64,000 bases of DNA from Halosimplex carlsbadense 2-9-1 (GCF_000337455.1 NZ_AOIU01000047.1:62301-126300), one strand, 5' to 3'. Positions 53,265 to 62,601 are shown, numbered from the stretch's first letter. The notes: generated by a model from the letters alone, not told the origin. Made by a program: numbers and translations.

Positions 53265-54788
53265 TCACTCGGCCGGCTCGTAGACGAACCGCTCGACGCG
53301 AGCCGGCGTCGCGTCGGCGGGGCCGCCGTCGGCGACGGCGTAGGGGCCGACCGTCACGCCGGTGAACCCGCCCGCGACCTCCGTCGAGAGGTACTTCGAC
53401 CGGGCCTCGGCGACGACCTCGCCGTCGACGCGGAACTCGTAGTTCTCCGCCGTCGCGTCGACGCCGAGCGTCGCTCGCTCGCCGACCGATTCGCGCGCGA
53501 GCACGTCGGTCGCGTCGCCGACGGTGACGCGGACGAGGGCCGTCGATCCGCCTTCGGCTCCGCCCCCGGTGTCACCGTCGCCCCCGCCGACGACCCCGAC
53601 TTCGTAGTGGTGCTGTTCGTCCATGACCAGCGCCAGGCCCGCCTCCTCGCCGGGGTCGGGGTCGAAGACCAGATCGGCGCGGATCCGGCAGTCGAAGTTC
53701 GTCTGCCGGCGGGCGAGGAAGGTCGTCCCCGTCTCGTCTAGCGTCTCGGGACCGCCCCGGAGGACGAGGCCGTCGTCGGTGAACGCGTAGCGGTCCCGGT
53801 CGGGCGTCCGCCGGTAGAGGAACTCGTGGCTGCGCCCCTCGGAGAAGTCGGTGTCCGTGTGTTCGACCGGGTCCGGGTCGGCATCTGCGCGAGCGGGGTC
53901 GCCCGGCAACGTGTCCGCGTCGATCTCGGGCGGAATCGCGCCGCTCTCGACGACCGGCCAGCCCTCGTCCCAGGAGACGGGCGCGAGGAACGTCTCGCGG
54001 CCGAGGTGGTGCCAGCCGGGGAACCCGCCGCGCGGGCGGATGCCCAGGCAGACCAGCCACCAGTTCCCGTCGGCGTCGGTGACGAAGTCGGCGTGGCCCG
54101 CCGCGTGTACGTCGCGGTAGAAGTCGTCGCGGTGGGTGAGGATCGGGTTCTGGGGATGGGGGTCGAACGGTCCCGTCGGGTCGTCGCTCCGACCCACCAT
54201 CACCGAGTGGCCGGTGTGGGTGCCGCCCTCGGCGACGACGAGGTAGTAGCTCCCCGCCCGCTCGTAGAGATGCGGCGCTTCGGCGTGGGGGTCCTCGTGG
54301 CCGGTCCAGACGGTGTACTGCTCGCCGAGTTCTCCCGTCCCGGGGTCGATCTCGGCCTGTTCGATCCGCCGGTCGTCGTCGGTGGTGAAGTAGGTGAAAT
54401 AGCAGGTGTCACCCTCGAAGAACAGGTCCGGGTCGATCCCCGGCGCGTCGACGGAGACCGGGTCGGACCACTCGCCCGCCGGGTCCTCGGCGGTGACGAC
54501 GAAGTGGCCGCCGCCGCTCGTGTTCGTCGACGTGAGGTAGAACGTGCCGTCGTGCTCCCGGATCGTCGGCGCGAAGATCCCGCCGGAGGTCCGGGCGTCG
54601 CGAGTGTCCAGTTGCGACTCGCGCGTGAGCGCGTGGCCGATCGGCTCCCAGTCGACCAGGTTCTCGCTCCGGTAGAGCGGGAGGCCGGGGACGTACTCGA
54701 AGGAACTCGTCGTCAGATAGAACGTCTCGCCGACGCGGCATATCGAGGGGTCGGGGTGGAATCCGGGTAGGACGGGGTTCGATGGCAT
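53265..54788 (-). CDS. Family 43 glycoside hydrolase (xylosidase/arabinofuranosidase type)
   Basis: A 507-residue five-bladed propeller enzyme with the GH43 opening [18 protein letters not shown] (catalytic Asp near 13), the central [15 protein letters not shown] (about 118, pKa-modulating Asp) and [19 protein letters not shown] (acid Glu). The C-terminal 190 residues form a beta-sandwich typical of beta-xylosidases. No signal peptide is present, so it likely acts on imported oligosaccharides. GH5 at 46591 is the other carbohydrate-degrading enzyme nearby. Confidence 0.9.
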   Translation of the reverse strand: MPSNPVLPGFHPDPSICRVGETFYLTTSSFEYVPGLPLYRSENLVDWEPIGHALTRESQLDTRDARTSGGIFAPTIREHDGTFYLTSTNTSGGGHFVVTAEDPAGEWSDPVSVDAPGIDPDLFFEGDTCYFTYFTTDDDRRIEQAEIDPGTGELGEQYTVWTGHEDPHAEAPHLYERAGSYYLVVAEGGTHTGHSVMVGRSDDPTGPFDPHPQNPILTHRDDFYRDVHAAGHADFVTDADGNWWLVCLGIRPRGGFPGWHHLGRETFLAPVSWDEGWPVVESGAIPPEIDADTLPGDPARADADPDPVEHTDTDFSEGRSHEFLYRRTPDRDRYAFTDDGLVLRGGPETLDETGTTFLARRQTNFDCRIRADLVFDPDPGEEAGLALVMDEQHHYEVGVVGGGDGDTGGGAEGGSTALVRVTVGDATDVLARESVGERATLGVDATAENYEFRVDGEVVAEARSKYLSTEVAGGFTGVTVGPYAVADGGPADATPARVERFVYEPAE

Positions 54789-54917
54789 GTCCCACCGCTC
54801 GACGGGGCGGGTGGTAACTCCTGCGGACCCTCGTCGGCGCCGGACCGTCGCGGTCGCCGGGCGCTCGTCCGGTGGGGGATGGAAAGGCAGATACGCCGGC
54901 CCGCCCACCCCGACGAT

Positions 54918-55256
54918 ATGAAACAGGCCATCGTCGCCCGCGCCGACCTCAGAATGGGCGAGGGGAAGCTCGCAGCGCAAGTCGCCCACGCGTCGCTCAT
55001 GGCCTTCGAGGACGCCGACCGACAGGCCGCCAGCGAGTGGAAAGGCAGCGGCCAGAAGAAAGTCGTCCTCCAGGCCGACGGCGAATCGCAGCTGTTCGAA
55101 CTCGCCGACAAGGCCGAACGCGAGGGCCTGCCCCACGCTGTCGTCCGCGACGCCGGCCACACCCAGCTCGAACCCGGCACCGCCAGCGCCCTCGCCGTCG
55201 GTCCCGCCCGCGACGATCTGGTGGACAAGGTGACCGGGGACCTCTCGCTGTACTGA
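54918..55256 (+). CDS. pth2: Peptidyl-tRNA hydrolase, archaeal type (Pth2)
   Basis: A 112-residue enzyme that releases tRNA from prematurely dropped peptidyl-tRNA. Family stretches are [45 protein letters not shown] and [20 protein letters not shown]. The ATG at 54918 is the normal family start. Confidence 0.94.
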   Translation: MKQAIVARADLRMGEGKLAAQVAHASLMAFEDADRQAASEWKGSGQKKVVLQADGESQLFELADKAEREGLPHAVVRDAGHTQLEPGTASALAVGPARDDLVDKVTGDLSLY

Positions 55257-55396
55257 TCGGGGTCGATCGACCGATTCACGTCGCGGACAACTCGCGTCCA
55301 TTCCTCCCGTGGCCGCGGGCATCTGGCACGTGAAGCTGAAATTACCTCCCGGTGTCGGCAACTTCGCTTAACACGTCAGCCAGTCAGAATTCGCGT

Positions 55397-55789
55397 ATGG
55401 TAAAATGGATGGCCGTAGCCTACGGAATCGTCGCATCGCTCGTAATCGGGCTCCTCGGTGGACTGGGTCTCCCGTTCACCGATGCGACGCTCCCGACGCT
55501 CGGTGCGGGGGTGACCGGCCTCGTCGCCGGCGCGATAGCCGGATACGCCGCCCGTGAGGGGTTGGGTGGCGGCGCGCTCCACGGGTTCCTGGCGACGACG
55601 ATCGGGGGGATCCTCGTCGCGCTGGTCCTCCTGTTCGCCGGGACGCTCGTGGCGGGTATCTTCGGGTTCAGCGCCGGCGTCGTCGCGCTGATCTGGGTCG
55701 CCGCGACCGGGATCCCCGGCGCGGTCGGCGGTGCGATCGGCGGCGCCGTCGCACCGGAAGCGGAGGCGGCCGGCCAGCCCGTCGCCTGA
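55397..55789 (+). CDS. Four-helix membrane protein of the DUF5518 type
   Basis: A 130-residue Gly/Ala-rich protein with about four membrane helices (AVAYGIVASLVIGLLGG, TGLVAGAIAGYAAREGLGGG, GGILVALVLLFAGTLVAGIF). The pattern is that of small DUF5518-like haloarchaeal membrane proteins, assigned from memory. A possible TATA (CTTAACA, about 55367) lies about 27 bases upstream. Confidence 0.6.
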   Translation: MVKWMAVAYGIVASLVIGLLGGLGLPFTDATLPTLGAGVTGLVAGAIAGYAAREGLGGGALHGFLATTIGGILVALVLLFAGTLVAGIFGFSAGVVALIWVAATGIPGAVGGAIGGAVAPEAEAAGQPVA

Positions 55790-55959
55790 CGGCCGCCCCC
55801 GTTCGCTCGGCCCCGAGTAGCCCGAGCGTATCGGGTCGAATCGCCGCATAGCGGTCCGATTCGGCGGCTTCACCGCCGCAATCGTCGGTTTTCCGTCGTC
55901 CGTTCGGCGGGACGGATGCCACGAGTTAAGCCCGCGTAGCCGAGAGGTAGGGTATCGCC

Positions 55960-56061
55960 ATGACCGTGCGACCCGTCGCGACCCAGTACAGTCCCGACCG
56001 AACGCCGACTGCCGACGGTTCGCGGAGCCTACCGCGAGGCGGCCGCGGGGGGCGCCGCTGA
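55960..56061 (+). CDS. 33-codon small ORF coupled (TGATG) to the next membrane gene
   Basis: ATG at 55960 opens a basic 33-residue frame (MTVRPVATQYSPDRTPTADG..., ending GGRGGRR). Its TGA overlaps the ATG of the next gene. A TATA-like GTTAAG lies about 30 bases upstream. It could be a real small protein or a coupling leader; composition alone does not decide. Confidence 0.35.
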   Translation: MTVRPVATQYSPDRTPTADGSRSLPRGGRGGRR

Positions 56062-56510
56062 TGTACGAGACGACCGCCGTCGCCCGACTCACTGGCGCGG
56101 TCTCCCTGCCGGTCGCGCTCGCGGTCTGGGGGCTGGGTTCCGTGCTCGCCGGCGGCGGGACGACCGCGTCGACGTGGGCGCTGGGGCTCGCCGTCATGTT
56201 TCCCGTCAGCGCGCTCGCGCTCGGATACGCCGGCGGCCGCACCCCGCCGAGGACCGGGTCGGAGTACGCCCTCGGGCTCGTCGTCGCCGTCGCGGCCGCC
56301 TCGGTCACGTATCTCGCCGCGCTCGCGGTCGGCCTCCCGCTGGTCGCCACCCTCGTCGGGGCGAGCCCGTTCGAACTCCTCGTCGCCGCCAGTGGCTTCG
56401 GCCTGCTCGCGACGACGCTCGCGGTCGTCGACGCTCGGTACGTCCGGCACCCGCCCACCGCGGCCCGCCTCGAAGCGCGGTACCTCGACGACCCCGTCGG
56501 CGACGACTGA
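56061..56510 (+). CDS. Small polytopic membrane protein
   Basis: A 149-residue hydrophobic protein with four membrane helices (VARLTGAVSLPVALAVWGLG, ALGLAVMFPVSALALGYAGG, GLVVAVAAASVTYLAALAVG, VAASGFGLLATTLAVV) and a charged C-terminal tail. No family recognised. Its ATG overlaps the stop of a small upstream ORF. Confidence 0.6.
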   Translation: MYETTAVARLTGAVSLPVALAVWGLGSVLAGGGTTASTWALGLAVMFPVSALALGYAGGRTPPRTGSEYALGLVVAVAAASVTYLAALAVGLPLVATLVGASPFELLVAASGFGLLATTLAVVDARYVRHPPTAARLEARYLDDPVGDD

Positions 56511-56610
56511 CCGGCCCCGCCGAGGCCCGAACCGTTACCGACGCCACCCCGGACCGCTGGACGCCACCCCCAGCGCGACCGCTTCGAACTCACGGCCCCG
56601 GTGAAAAGGC

Positions 56611-56620
56611 CTATATATAG
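56611..56620 (+). promoter_or_regulatory. TATA box of the proteasome operon
   Basis: CTATATATAG is the strongest TATA match in this part of the window, centred 52 bases before the psmA ATG (56667). It predicts a roughly 25-base 5' untranslated leader, unlike the leaderless neighbours. Confidence 0.7.
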
Positions 56621-56666
56621 CAACTCCTAACTGGAGGTTAGTCACGACGACTCAGTGACGCACACT

Positions 56667-57410
56667 ATGCAGGATCAGAACCAGCAGGCGTACGACCGCG
56701 GGACGTCGATCTTCTCGCCGGACGGACGCCTCTATCAGGTCGAGTACGCCCGGGAAGCGATCAAGCGCGGCACCGCCAGCGTCGGGGTTCGCACCGCCGA
56801 CGGCGTGGTGCTCGCGGCGGACCGGCAGGTGCGATCGCCACTCGTCGAGGAACAGAGCATCGAGAAACTCCACCGCGTCGACGACCACATCGCGGTCGCG
56901 AGCGCGGGCCACGTCGCCGACGCGCGCCAACTCGTCGACTTCGCGCGCGAGCAGGCGCAGGTCAACAAGCTGCGCTACGACGAGCCGATCGGCGTCGAGT
57001 CGCTGGCCAAGGAGGTCACCGACTACATCCAGCGCTACACCCAGAGCGGCGGCGTCCGCCCGTTCGGCGTGGCGCTGGCCATCGGCGGCGTCGACCCCGA
57101 CGGCACGCCGAAGCTCTTCGAGACGGACCCCTCGGGGACGCCCTACGAGTGGAAGGCGACCGCCATCGGCGGCAACCGCGAGGCGCTGCAGGGCTTCCTC
57201 GAAGACGAGTACCGCGCGGAGATGGATCTCGATTCAGGGATCTCCCTCGCGCTGGAGACCATCGCGCAGGGCGAGGACGACGAGGCGGTCGACCCCGCGG
57301 CCGCCGAGGTGACCGTGGTCGACACAGAGACCCACCGGGTGCGCTCGCTCGACCCCGAGGAGATCGCGAGCCACCTCGACGAGCTGGACGGAGGTGAGGC
57401 CGATGAGTAG
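56667..57410 (+). CDS. psmA: Proteasome alpha subunit
   Basis: A 247-residue 20S proteasome alpha subunit that forms the outer gate rings. The YDRGTSIFSPDGRLYQVEYA N-terminal alpha signature and GTASVGVRTADGVVLAADRQ are diagnostic. It lacks a propeptide and the catalytic Thr. The ATG gives the family start MQDQNQQAYDRG; an in-frame GTG lies 12 bases upstream. It overlaps psmB by eight bases. Confidence 0.95.
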   Translation: MQDQNQQAYDRGTSIFSPDGRLYQVEYAREAIKRGTASVGVRTADGVVLAADRQVRSPLVEEQSIEKLHRVDDHIAVASAGHVADARQLVDFAREQAQVNKLRYDEPIGVESLAKEVTDYIQRYTQSGGVRPFGVALAIGGVDPDGTPKLFETDPSGTPYEWKATAIGGNREALQGFLEDEYRAEMDLDSGISLALETIAQGEDDEAVDPAAAEVTVVDTETHRVRSLDPEEIASHLDELDGGEADE

Positions 57411-58143
57411 ATTCACCGACCCGCTGACCGGCGCCGACGCCGTCGGCGACCCGACCGCGCCCGAACTCACCGACGGGTTCGACGACGCGGGCGGGGCCGG
57501 CGGCGCGAACGCGGGGGACCGCGACGAGGGGAGCGTGAACAAGACCGGGACGACCACCGTCGGCATCAGCACGGACGACGGCGTCATCGTCGCGACGGAC
57601 CGGCGCGCCTCGCTGGGCGGTCGATTCGTCTCGAACAAGTCCGTCCAGAAGGTCGAGCAGATCCACCCGACCGGCGTCCTGACGCTGGTCGGCTCCGTGG
57701 GCGGCGCCCAGTCGTTCATCCGGACGCTCCGCTCGGAAGCGGACCTCTACGAGGTGCGCAAGGGCGAGTCGATCGGTATCCACGCGCTGGCGACGCTGGC
57801 GGGCAACTTCGCCCGCGGCGGGCCGTGGTTCGCCATCAACCCGATCCTCGCCGGCGTCGACGAGGAGGGCAGCCACGTCTACTCCATCGACCCCGCCGGC
57901 GGCGTCATGGCCGACGACTACACGGTCACCGGCTCGGGGATGCAGCTCGCCTACGGGACCATCGAGGGCGAGTACGACGACGAGATGAGTATGGCCGACG
58001 CCCGCGACCTGGCCGTCCGGGCGGTCGACGCCGCCAGCGAGCGCGACACGGGCTCTGGCAACGGCGTCTACGTCGCGGAGGTCACCGCCGACGGCGTCGA
58101 CATCGAGGGCTTCGACGACACTGACGCGGCGCTGGCCGAGTAG
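57403..58143 (+). CDS. psmB: Proteasome beta subunit (precursor)
   Basis: A 246-residue catalytic subunit. The propeptide of 49 residues ends at NKTG, and processing before TTTVGIST exposes the nucleophile Thr50. Other catalytic features are VIVATDRRASLGG (Asp, Lys region) and SGNGVYVAEVTADG. The ATG at 57403 has a strong Shine-Dalgarno GGAGGTGA (57390-57397) five bases upstream, inside psmA. With psmA it forms a two-gene operon, encoding both rings of the 20S core. Confidence 0.95.
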   Translation: MSRFTDPLTGADAVGDPTAPELTDGFDDAGGAGGANAGDRDEGSVNKTGTTTVGISTDDGVIVATDRRASLGGRFVSNKSVQKVEQIHPTGVLTLVGSVGGAQSFIRTLRSEADLYEVRKGESIGIHALATLAGNFARGGPWFAINPILAGVDEEGSHVYSIDPAGGVMADDYTVTGSGMQLAYGTIEGEYDDEMSMADARDLAVRAVDAASERDTGSGNGVYVAEVTADGVDIEGFDDTDAALAE

Positions 58144-58211
58144 CGACCGAGAACGTGAACGGCGCCGGCCTCGCGACCCACCCGTTTCGGAGACGCGCGA
58201 GCGGCGGTCGC

Positions 58212-58484
58212 TCAGCTGTTGAGGAAGTAGACCTGTTTTCGGGCGTCGTGGAAGCTGTAGCGCGAGCCCACGAGGCCGGACTCTTCGAGTCGGTTGAGAG
58301 CGTAGCGGACGGTCCGGTCGGGCAGCAGCGACTCCTCGGCGAGCTGACCCTGCGAGAGCGGGGCGTCCGTCTCCAGTACTTTCGCGACTAGCTTCGCGCT
58401 CGGGGGGAGCTCGCGGAGTCGCTCGCGGAACTCGGCCTCACCCAGTGCTTCTTCGGCCGCGGGCTCGTCTATCGTCGTACTCAT
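58212..58484 (-). CDS. Small winged-helix transcription regulator
   Basis: A 90-residue MarR/TrmB-like winged helix: LPPSAKLVAKVLETDAPLSQ, then GQLAEESLLPDRTVRYALNR and LEESGLVGSRYSFHDARKQV. No effector domain follows, so it may act as a local repressor. An inverted repeat overlaps its promoter. Confidence 0.8.
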   Translation of the reverse strand: MSTTIDEPAAEEALGEAEFRERLRELPPSAKLVAKVLETDAPLSQGQLAEESLLPDRTVRYALNRLEESGLVGSRYSFHDARKQVYFLNS

Positions 58485-58521
58485 ACTGCTTCGTCTCGCG
58501 AGAGTACTGGTAAAAGTTGGC

Positions 58522-58553
58522 TATATGGATGACCAAATAGTCCAAACCATATA
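58522..58553. promoter_or_regulatory. AT-rich inverted repeat upstream of the winged-helix gene
   Basis: TATATGG (58522-58528) and CCATATA (58547-58553) are perfect arms 18 bases apart. They lie 38-69 bases before the regulator ATG, where BRE and TATA are expected, so it is an operator or promoter candidate. Confidence 0.45.
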
Positions 58554-58688
58554 AGGTCCCCTAGTATTTTCGCCCGTTCGTCGAACACATCGCCAGTAGG
58601 CGGCGGTTTCGGCGGGATCCGCACCCGAAAACCGGATGCCGTCGCTTACGAGGGCCACCTTTTCGGTGCCGTGGGCCGAGGAGTCGGT

Positions 58689-59099
58689 ATGTCGTCGATC
58701 CCCGAGTCGTACCACGAACTGTTCGAGAAAGAGACCTACGCGCACTTCGCGACGCTGACGCCGGAGGGGTTCCCGCACGTCACGCCGGTCTGGATCGACT
58801 ACGACCCCGGAGCCGACCGAGTGCTGGTCAACACGGCGCGCGGGCGCCGCAAGGAGCGCAACGTCCGGGCGGACCCACGCGTCGGCGTGAGCATGGTCGA
58901 CCCGGACGACGCCTACCGGTACTGCTCGGTGGTCGGCGAGGTGTCGGCGCTGACCGACGAGGGCGCCGAGGACCACATCGACGGTCTGGCGGCCCGCTAT
59001 CTGGGTACCGAGACGTACCCCGGGTACGAGAACGACCCGGGGCCCAGGATGATCGTCGAGATCCGGCCGGACGAGGTGTTCACGGCGGACGTCTCGTAG
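58689..59099 (+). CDS. Pyridoxamine 5'-phosphate oxidase-like split-barrel protein
   Basis: A 136-residue split beta-barrel (PPOX class, flavin or F420 binding). The usual signatures are FATLTPEGFPHVTPVWIDYD and VLVNTARGRRKERNVRADPR. Such proteins reduce or oxidise small substrates with FMN or F420, but the substrate here is unknown. Confidence 0.83.
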   Translation: MSSIPESYHELFEKETYAHFATLTPEGFPHVTPVWIDYDPGADRVLVNTARGRRKERNVRADPRVGVSMVDPDDAYRYCSVVGEVSALTDEGAEDHIDGLAARYLGTETYPGYENDPGPRMIVEIRPDEVFTADVS

Positions 59100-59174
59100 C
59101 GGCGACCCCGCGAGGCGAGGCCGGCAGAGAGGGGATCGGTCGACCCGGTCGGCCCCGAGCGCTTTCAGTACTCT

Positions 59175-59195
59175 TTTGCCCCCCGAGGGGGCAAA
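59175..59195. promoter_or_regulatory. 21-base 9-3-9 palindrome just before a methyltransferase start
   Basis: TTTGCCCCC, loop CGA, GGGGGCAAA. It ends nine bases before the GTG at 59205, where the core promoter and transcription start are expected. It is either an operator or an RNA hairpin that hides the start. Confidence 0.5.
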
Positions 59196-59204
59196 TTCGG
59201 TATC

Positions 59205-59915
59205 GTGAAGGGTCAGGAGTGGTACCAGCAGGAAACTGTCGTCGAGTCCTACGAGGACAAACGCTTCTCCCGCGGTGGGGGTCGGCTCACCGACCGGCTT
59301 GAGAAGGAGGCGGTCGGCGAAGCGCTCGCGCCCGTCGAAGGCAGGAAGATCCTCGAAATCGCCTGCGGCACCGGCCGCTTTTCCGTGATGCTCGCCCAGC
59401 AGGGAGCGGACGTGGTCGGGCTGGACATCTCGGCACCGATGCTCGGCGAGGGTCGGCGGAAGGCCCGCCAGGCCGGCGTCGACGACCACCTCGAGTTCCT
59501 CCGCGGGGACGCGGCCCGTCTGCCGTTCCCCGACGACCACTTCGACTCCGTGTTCGCCATCCGCTTTTTCCACCTCGTCGACGAGCCCAAGCGGTACCTC
59601 CGCGAACTCGCCCGGGTCTCCAGCGACCAGGTCGTCTTCGAGACGTACAACCGGTTTTCGGGTCGGTCGCTGTACAACTGGGCGCTCCCGATGGGGTCGC
59701 GGCTGTACTCCCGGCGGGAGGTCGACGGCATGCTCGCCGCCGCCGACCTGCGGCTGACCGACGAGACCCACGAGTTCGTCGTTCCCTTCGGCCTCTACCG
59801 CAAGCTCCCCGGCGGCGTCGCGAAGGCGTTCCGCAAGCTCGAGGAAGGGATCGACCGCACGCCGCTGGGCGACAGCCTCGCCTCGATCTCCTACTGGTCG
59901 GCCACCGTCGAGTGA
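59205..59915 (+). CDS. Class I SAM-dependent methyltransferase
   Basis: A 236-residue methyltransferase with motif I ILEIACGTGRFSVMLAQQG, VVGLDISAPMLGEGRRKA, DAARLPFPDDHFDSVFAI and a C-terminal region typical of UbiE/BioC relatives. The start is GTG and is preceded by a perfect 9-3-9 palindrome. Confidence 0.85.
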   Translation: MKGQEWYQQETVVESYEDKRFSRGGGRLTDRLEKEAVGEALAPVEGRKILEIACGTGRFSVMLAQQGADVVGLDISAPMLGEGRRKARQAGVDDHLEFLRGDAARLPFPDDHFDSVFAIRFFHLVDEPKRYLRELARVSSDQVVFETYNRFSGRSLYNWALPMGSRLYSRREVDGMLAAADLRLTDETHEFVVPFGLYRKLPGGVAKAFRKLEEGIDRTPLGDSLASISYWSATVE

Positions 59916-60028
59916 CCGACGGGCGGTCCGGTCCGCGGTCGGCCCCGCCTCGCACAGCCGTCTAACTCGGATTCACGGCGCCCGTTCGTCCCACGACTTT
60001 TATACGCATCGAGCCTGCTACGGACTGT

Positions 60029-60931
60029 ATGCAGCTCTCGGTGGTGGTTCCGACGCTCGACGGCCGGGAGCAACTCGCCCGGACGCTCGACGCGCTGGCC
60101 GGGCACGTCCCCGCGGTCGAGGTGGTGGTGGTCAACGGCCCGTCGACCGACGGGACGACCGGGATGGTCCGCGAGCGCGACGACGTGGACGTGCTCGTCG
60201 AGGTCGCCGACCGGACCGTCACGGCCGCGCGCAACGCCGGTATCGAACAGACCACCGGTGACGCCGTCGCGCTGGTCGACCAGGGCCTGGCCGTGACCGA
60301 CGAATGGTACGACTCGCTGGTCGAGGGCCTGACCGACGCCGACGTGGTCTCCGGCCCGGTCCACGAGCGACTGCGCGGCGGCATGACGACCGAAGCGGTC
60401 GAGTCCGACGCGCTCGCCGGCCGCGAGATAACGTACTTCAACGGCGGTAACGTGGCCTTTTCGCGACCCGCACTGGACGCGCTGGACGGCTTCGACGAGT
60501 ACCTGGAGATCGGCAGCGCCCGCGACGGCGCCCACCGGCTGGCGAACCTCGACTACGCGGTGACCTGGCAGTCCGGGATGGGCGTCGCCCGCCAGGTCGG
60601 CGCCGACGGCGGCGGCCCGACGAGCGAGCCCGGCTGGAAGTATCGCTCGCTCGCCTACCGCCTCGTCAAGAACTACGGCGTTCGCCCGCGTGTGGCCGCG
60701 CGGATGGTAGCCCACGCCGGCCGCGACGCGCTCGACTCGCTGCGCGACGTGGCTCGCGGCGACGGCACGCCGTCGAACTGGCTGACCACCGGCCGGGACG
60801 TGCTCTCGGGACTCGCTGTCGGCTCCAAGGACGGTCTCTGGGCACGCCTGCTCGACCGATCGCCTCGCCGCAACCCGTACGGCCGTTCGGCCCGCTCGGA
60901 CCGTGCCGTCGCCGTCTACGACCGCCGCTGA
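60029..60931 (+). CDS. Family 2 glycosyltransferase
   Basis: A 300-residue GT-A glycosyltransferase: MQLSVVVPTLDGREQLARTL, VEVVVVNGPSTDGTTGMV and RTVTAARNAGIEQTTGDAVA. Where most GT2 proteins have a DxD metal site, this one has ALVDQGLAV, a weak match. FNGGNVAFSRPALDAL is the acceptor-site block. The C-terminal 90 residues are basic and helical. A TATA box (TTTTATAC, about 59998-60005) lies upstream. Confidence 0.85.
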   Translation: MQLSVVVPTLDGREQLARTLDALAGHVPAVEVVVVNGPSTDGTTGMVRERDDVDVLVEVADRTVTAARNAGIEQTTGDAVALVDQGLAVTDEWYDSLVEGLTDADVVSGPVHERLRGGMTTEAVESDALAGREITYFNGGNVAFSRPALDALDGFDEYLEIGSARDGAHRLANLDYAVTWQSGMGVARQVGADGGGPTSEPGWKYRSLAYRLVKNYGVRPRVAARMVAHAGRDALDSLRDVARGDGTPSNWLTTGRDVLSGLAVGSKDGLWARLLDRSPRRNPYGRSARSDRAVAVYDRR

Positions 60932-61010
60932 CCGGCTGTCTTCTGCGTTCGAGCGTCCGTATCGTCGAACGACCGGACAGCGATTCGTGGTGAGAGTAGT
61001 GAGTGCGGTC

Positions 61011-61257
61011 GGCGCGCGCTGTCGCGGCGTTTATGCCGCGACAGCATCGTGCGAGGGATGACTGAGCGAGCGCAGCGAGCGAAGGAATCGGTTGGGGAGG
61101 TGTGTGGCTGTTTGTGGTTGCTGTGCTGTCCTGTCGGACTGAAAGGGCGAGGCGCGCTCGCGTTCAGTTTAGTCGTCTCAGCGGGGCGAGGGCGTTCATC
61201 GATTGCTGTCCCTGCCGGTCGAGTCACCAGCCAGCGAGCGGGTCGAGAATGTTCAGC
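61011..61257 (+). repeat. Dispersed structured repeat, copy D
   Basis: Left edge GGCGCGCGCTGTCG; a perfect 11-bp 5' hairpin (GCTGTCGCGGC 61018-61028 with GCCGCGACAGC 61035-61045); CGTGCGAGGGATGACTGAGC; the core AATCGGTTGGGGAGGTGTGT; and hairpin 2 (ACTGAAAGG...GTTCAGT). Hairpin 3 is deleted, with GTCT joined directly to CAGCGG. The tail shows the same 57-base periodicity as copy A (positions 61187 and 61244). It lies between two convergent genes. Confidence 0.75.
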
Positions 61258-61263
61258 CGAAAG

Positions 61264-62085
61264 CTACCCGTCGCCGGCGGGCGCGAGCGCGTCGAAGACG
61301 CGGCCGGGATTGTTCGAGAAGACCTTCGTCATCGCGTCCTCGGGCACGTCGAGTGTCAGCACTTCCATGACGGCGACGTTGGGGTGGGCGGCGGGCGAGC
61401 CGCTGCCGAAACAGACCCGGTCGGGGTGTTCCATGATCGCCCGCTCCAGGGGGTCGCGGTAGCGGACGAAGCTCGTGTCCAGGTATAGCGACGAGGAGTG
61501 GTCGAGCAGGTCGATGCTGCGCTCCATCAGCGCCCGGTCGAGCGGGTGGCCGCCGAAGTGGGCGAGGACGACCGGGAAGTCGTATTCGAGGAGGGTGGCC
61601 TCGACGGCTTCGGGCGGGAAGTCGCGGCCGCCGTGGACGATGGTCGGCAGGCCCACCTCGGCCAGACCTTCGAGGACCTCCTCGTCGGGGAGCCCGTCGC
61701 GCGGGGGATTGAGCTTGAAGCCGACGAAGCGGTCGTCGTAGGCGTACTGCTCCACGTCCTCGGGGGAGGTGTGGTCGTCACCGCGACTGGCGGTGAGGTT
61801 CCGGAGTTTCGCCGCGGTCGTGTCGCCGGGGTCGCGAGCGCCGTTGATCCGGGCGACGGCGACGAACGGCCGCCCGACGCTCATCCGCGCGACGGCGTTG
61901 TTCGCCGGCAGGTAGGTGCCCTCGCGTTCGCTCGGGAACACGAGCGACCGCACCACACCGGCCTGGTGCATCTCCCGCTCCAGCCGCTCGGGGTCGCCCA
62001 GCCCCTCGCGCTGGCGGCGGTCCTCGTCCGGCTCCAGCCGCGCGTGTACGTCGACCACCCGGAACCCGTGCTCCAGCTCCAGCAT
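61264..62085 (-). CDS. Amidohydrolase-family protein (TIM barrel)
   Basis: A 273-residue amidohydrolase-2-like protein: FRVVDVHARLEPDEDRRQRE at the N terminus, TIVHGGRDFPPEAVEATLL, VVLAHFGGHPLDRALMER and VCFGSGSPAAHPNVAV. The usual HxH at the first strand is HAR, so the metal site is partly altered and activity is uncertain. It is convergent with the glycosyltransferase and adjacent to repeat copy D. Confidence 0.8.
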   Translation of the reverse strand: MLELEHGFRVVDVHARLEPDEDRRQREGLGDPERLEREMHQAGVVRSLVFPSEREGTYLPANNAVARMSVGRPFVAVARINGARDPGDTTAAKLRNLTASRGDDHTSPEDVEQYAYDDRFVGFKLNPPRDGLPDEEVLEGLAEVGLPTIVHGGRDFPPEAVEATLLEYDFPVVLAHFGGHPLDRALMERSIDLLDHSSSLYLDTSFVRYRDPLERAIMEHPDRVCFGSGSPAAHPNVAVMEVLTLDVPEDAMTKVFSNNPGRVFDALAPAGDG

Positions 62086-62172
62086 TCACCCTATCATGTG
62101 TGGAGGTGATTGAAACGGTTGTCGGAGCGACCGGGGGACTGGTCGGATCGGCCTTTTGACTCGTCGTCGGGG

Positions 62173-62601
62173 TCAGTCCGCGAGGCGGCGGGCGAGTCTC
62201 CCGAGTCCGAATCCGACCGTTCCCGCGAGACCGGCGTAGACGGCCGAGACGAGCACGTAGACCCCGACGAGGACCCACATATGTCCCGCGAATATTCCCG
62301 GACGGGAGTGTGGAACGACGTACGCGGCGACGAGGACGAAGTTGACCCCGAGACAGCTCGCCAGCCCGAACCCGTAGTAGCTGACGACCAGACCGACCGA
62401 GAGGGCTGCGACCCCCTCGACCGGGAACGACCCCGGGACCACGACGAACGGAATTCGCAGTCCCAGGCTGAACGTGGGTGAGACGGTCGCGCTCCGCACT
62501 AGCAGGATGGCGGCCGCCGCGCAGACCGTGGCGTTCCAGAGCCGGCGGCTGTGTTGCTCATTGGTCTCGAACACCCACGACGGGAGGCTCCGAGCGGACA
62601 C
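62173..62601 (-). CDS. Small membrane protein
   Basis: A 142-residue protein with about four hydrophobic helices (NATVCAAAAILLVRSATVS, VEGVAALSVGLVVSYYGFGL, VNFVLVAAYVV, VLVGVYVLVSAVYAGLAG). The start appears to be a GTG; no family recognised. It is divergent from the thermosome gene. Confidence 0.6.
   Translation of the reverse strand: MSARSLPSWVFETNEQHSRRLWNATVCAAAAILLVRSATVSPTFSLGLRIPFVVVPGSFPVEGVAALSVGLVVSYYGFGLASCLGVNFVLVAAYVVPHSRPGIFAGHMWVLVGVYVLVSAVYAGLAGTVGFGLGRLARRLAD

Noticed and set aside
55928..55960. tRNA-like 5' half (GCCCGCGTAGCCGAGAGGTA)
   Set aside because: The start resembles a tRNA acceptor and D-arm, but no anticodon stem, T-arm (TTCGA) or closing acceptor strand follows.
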